The position numbers were made by a program, and so were the translations under genes. This document shows, piece after piece, positions 62,203 through 64,000 of a DNA stretch of 64,000 bases. Under the pieces are notes generated by a model, which saw nothing but the letters and a program-made list of their open reading frames with translations, searched no databases and was not told the DNA's origin. Origin of the DNA: Mesorhizobium denitrificans (lineage in GTDB: Bacteria; Pseudomonadota; Alphaproteobacteria; Rhizobiales; Rhizobiaceae); the NCBI RefSeq assembly GCF_003403035.1, contig NZ_QURN01000010.1:119171-183170 (forward strand). Reading direction: 5' to 3'. The stretch's first letter is position 1. Every line of letters begins with the position of its first letter.

Positions 62203-62778
62203 ATGATGATCGATCCTGAAACGATCGACAGCCTGCTGGGAACGAGAATTCGCGTCGAGCGCGAGCAACGCGGCTGGTCGCTCTCCGAACTGTCGCAGCG
62301 TTCCGGAGTATCACGAGCCCAAATCAACAAGGTCGAGCGCGGCGAGAGCAGTCCGACCGCTTCCCTGCTCGGCCGGCTCTCCGGTGCGTTCGGGCTCACC
62401 GTTTCGGCGCTTCTGGCTCGTGCAGAAGCCGCTCGCCCGGGGCGCCTCGTGCGCGCTGGCGAGCATCCACGCTGGCAAGACCCAGCGACGGGCTACGTTC
62501 GAAACCAGATTGCGCCCGGGCCAGGCTCCGACTTTCCGCTCGACCTTGTCCGCGTTGACATGCCGGTCGGCGCGTCTGTCTCCTATCCCGCTTCCGCCTT
62601 TGCCTTTATTCGACAAGTCGTCATTGTGCTTGATGGTGAGTTGACATTCACCGAAGGGGATGTCGCGCACGACCTTTATGCCGGCGACAGCATCGAACTC
62701 GGCGCGCCTACCGACTGCACCTTTCGCAACAAAGGCGGTAAGGCCTGCAGCTATCTCGTCGCGGTCGTCCGTCCATGA
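62203..62778 (+). CDS. XRE-family regulator with C-terminal cupin domain
   Basis: A 191-residue regulator with an N-terminal XRE helix-turn-helix (residues about 10-65, LSELSQRSGVSRAQINKVERG) and a C-terminal cupin (about 95-190, ending FRNKGGKACSYLVAVVRP). Such proteins commonly control neighbouring amino-acid or sulfur genes and sense a small ligand through the cupin. It starts at ATG 62203 behind GGAGG, after the PLP enzyme, and overlaps the next small gene by 4 bp. Confidence 0.92.
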   Translation: MMIDPETIDSLLGTRIRVEREQRGWSLSELSQRSGVSRAQINKVERGESSPTASLLGRLSGAFGLTVSALLARAEAARPGRLVRAGEHPRWQDPATGYVRNQIAPGPGSDFPLDLVRVDMPVGASVSYPASAFAFIRQVVIVLDGELTFTEGDVAHDLYAGDSIELGAPTDCTFRNKGGKACSYLVAVVRP

Positions 62779-63104
62779 AAACCCTTGGCCAAGGCGCATC
62801 TTTGCCCAAACGCGGCCACAACGGCGGGCCGCGGCTCGATAATGAGCGATCATCCCGGCCTTGGGGCAAAGGCCCTGTCGGAACCTACTATTACTGGCGT
62901 GCCGCTCACGATGCGGCATGGCGCAATATCCCGCGCGACACTGTGCTGCGACGCCTTGAACGCGCCGCAAGCATTGGTTTGACCTGGCGCGAATACACGC
63001 TGGAAATTCTTGAGCGCGGACGATATCTGAGCCTTCCCGACGACTCGGCCAGGATTGCTGAGATTAAGGCGGCGCGTCGATCGCGTCGACGCATGGCTGA
63101 TTGA
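62775..63104 (+). CDS. Small conserved alphaproteobacterial protein of unknown function
   Basis: A 109-residue basic protein with the N-terminal signature RGHNGGPRLD and the stretch TYYYWRAAHDAAWRNIP, followed by YTLEILERGRYL. I recognise this pattern from unannotated proteins of rhizobia and relatives, but know no function. No membrane segment or signal peptide. Its ATG overlaps the regulator's stop (ATGA), so it is co-translated with it and may belong to the same regulatory unit. Confidence 0.75.
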   Translation: MKTLGQGASLPKRGHNGGPRLDNERSSRPWGKGPVGTYYYWRAAHDAAWRNIPRDTVLRRLERAASIGLTWREYTLEILERGRYLSLPDDSARIAEIKAARRSRRRMAD

Positions 63105-63430
63105 AGCGCGCCGCCGGCCCGGAGTCACATTCTCGCACTAGCGCATCCACCAGATCAGTGTGTCAACCTGCTCGGCTAGCTGCGGCAGGGCAACATTGTA
63201 AGCGATCGCTCCATTTTCAATCTTGATCTAAGAGGTAGAACCAGGTTCGTTTTTTTCGATCCATCGATCCGACGTCACGACCAATATGGGCGCAAACCTG
63301 ACATCGCCCCGGGCAAAATAATGGCGCCTGGGCTGGGAGTCGCATTCATCGTAGAGTTTCAGCGTGAACTGCAAAGGAAGCGTCACGCAGCGCTGGCTAG
63401 GCGTTCAGGTTTTGCGGCGGCGCTTGCCGC
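63105..63430. other. Gene-free gap next to the recombinase remnant
   Basis: I find no intact gene in these 326 bp. The last 25 bp are in frame with the recombinase remnant but are not recognisably part of it. The stretch 63230-63260 has a T-rich run after GGTTCG, without a convincing stem. It is probably decayed island DNA. Confidence 0.4.
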
Positions 63431-63706
63431 ATGCTCAAAGAAATCGCAGATGTCGTACTCGGTGTTGCGGACGACATCTTCCATCCGAGCATGAACGAGA
63501 AGATGGATGCCGTTGAGGCCGAGCGGGCTCGGCTGGAGATTGAGCTTGCTGAGGCGCCAGAGCCAGATACCGTGATCCCGCATCCTGACCTTGCAGAGAT
63601 CTACAAGCGCAAGGTGGATGCCTCGGCGACGTCTCCAAATGATTCTGAGAATCGGGCTGCGGCGACGGCTCTTCTGGACGGCTTGATTGTGCGGATCATC
63701 ATTTGA
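63431..63706 (+). pseudogene. C-terminal remnant of a large serine recombinase
   Basis: About 91 residues resembling the tail of large serine recombinases: a helical IADGMFHPSM-like stretch (here VADDIFHPSMNEKMDAVE), a coiled coil (ERARLEIELAEAPEPD), HPDLAEIYKRKV and ALLDGLIVRI. The catalytic N-terminal resolvase domain and the zinc-ribbon part are absent, so it is an inactive fragment left by a former integrative element. It lies 204 bp from the 3' end of the tRNA gene; those 204 bp hold no gene. Confidence 0.8.
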
Positions 63707-63909
63707 TGCGGTAGCTGACTGGGATTATTTCGATATGTGGGGGAATTTGGCTGGTCTGCGAAGCCGATGTTTTGGATGCGGGCTTGAGGTAGCGCTGGCA
63801 TCATGAGCACCATTTTTTGTACAAGAATGGTACTTTAGCTTTTTGCGCGGTAACGGCTTAAGCAAAGGCTTCACAAAAGTCGCTGCAAAAAGAATAGCTT
63901 ATGAGAGTT

Positions 63910-63986
<77 letters not shown>

Positions 63987-64000
63987 TTATGAGTTCGCGG

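Noticed and set aside
63809..63831. ACCATT...AATGGT inverted repeat around TTGTACAA near the tRNA gene
   Set aside because: The arms are short and the inner palindrome is off-centre by half a base; with no gene nearby it may be chance.

Overview
The window reads as an accessory, catabolism-rich stretch of a high-GC alphaproteobacterial chromosome or large replicon, most like the Hyphomicrobiales (Rhizobium/Mesorhizobium/Aminobacter type). The signs are many ABC uptake operons, a pcaIJF-pcaR cluster, a stachydrine-demethylase-like amine cluster, a small protein with the RGHNGGP signature, and an initiator tRNA. The assignment comes from gene content only.

Layout. 1-5.3 kb: the end of a sugar ABC transporter (two permeases, MalK-type ATPase) followed by a TIM-barrel isomerase, a Gfo/Idh/MocA dehydrogenase and an aldo/keto reductase, all on the plus strand. 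5.3-13.1 kb: a two-partner secretion pair, a 1915-residue TpsA exoprotein with five exact 90-residue repeats and its TpsB outer-membrane transporter. 13.2-15.1 kb: a cobalamin riboswitch, a small unknown ORF and an O-antigen ligase/polymerase-like membrane protein. 15.1-18.6 kb: pcaF, pcaJ, pcaI, divergent from an IclR-type pcaR. 18.6-27.8 kb: an amine-demethylation cluster with two FMN/FAD enzymes of the trimethylamine-dehydrogenase type, a TetR regulator, a family 5 binding protein, an Ldh-family dehydrogenase and a non-pyrrolysine MttB-family methyltransferase.

27.8-39.2 kb is the most interesting part: an aliphatic amide utilisation operon with an AmiC-type sensor, an AmiR-type ANTAR antiterminator, a urea/amide ABC transporter, aliphatic amidase AmiE and a CbbQ/CbbO-type AAA-plus-VWA pair. 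Between amiR and the transporter I can draw two consecutive antiterminator/terminator units. Each has two short hairpins, the second overlapping the 5' arm of an intrinsic terminator. A weaker third copy lies in the leader of the sensor gene. The picture is a sensor-released RNA-binding protein that lets polymerase through the terminators when amide is present.

39.2-47.3 kb: DoxX protein, altronate-dehydratase family enzyme, zinc alcohol dehydrogenase and a ribose-type ABC transporter, divergent from a GntR regulator with two winged-helix regions, then a UxaB-like reductase. 47.5-56.9 kb: a minus-strand operon for a probably sulfated glycoside (GH4 glycosidase, binding protein, two permeases, cytoplasmic sulfatase, its formylglycine-generating enzyme, ATPase), divergent from a LacI regulator with two operators 21 bp apart. 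56.9-59.5 kb: Lrp-type regulator, arginase and ornithine cyclodeaminase. 59.5-64 kb: an isochorismatase-family hydrolase, a gamma-family PLP enzyme with a cupin-XRE regulator, a small conserved protein, remnants of an IS5-type transposase and a large serine recombinase, and a tRNA-fMet gene, so this end looks like a worn integration site.
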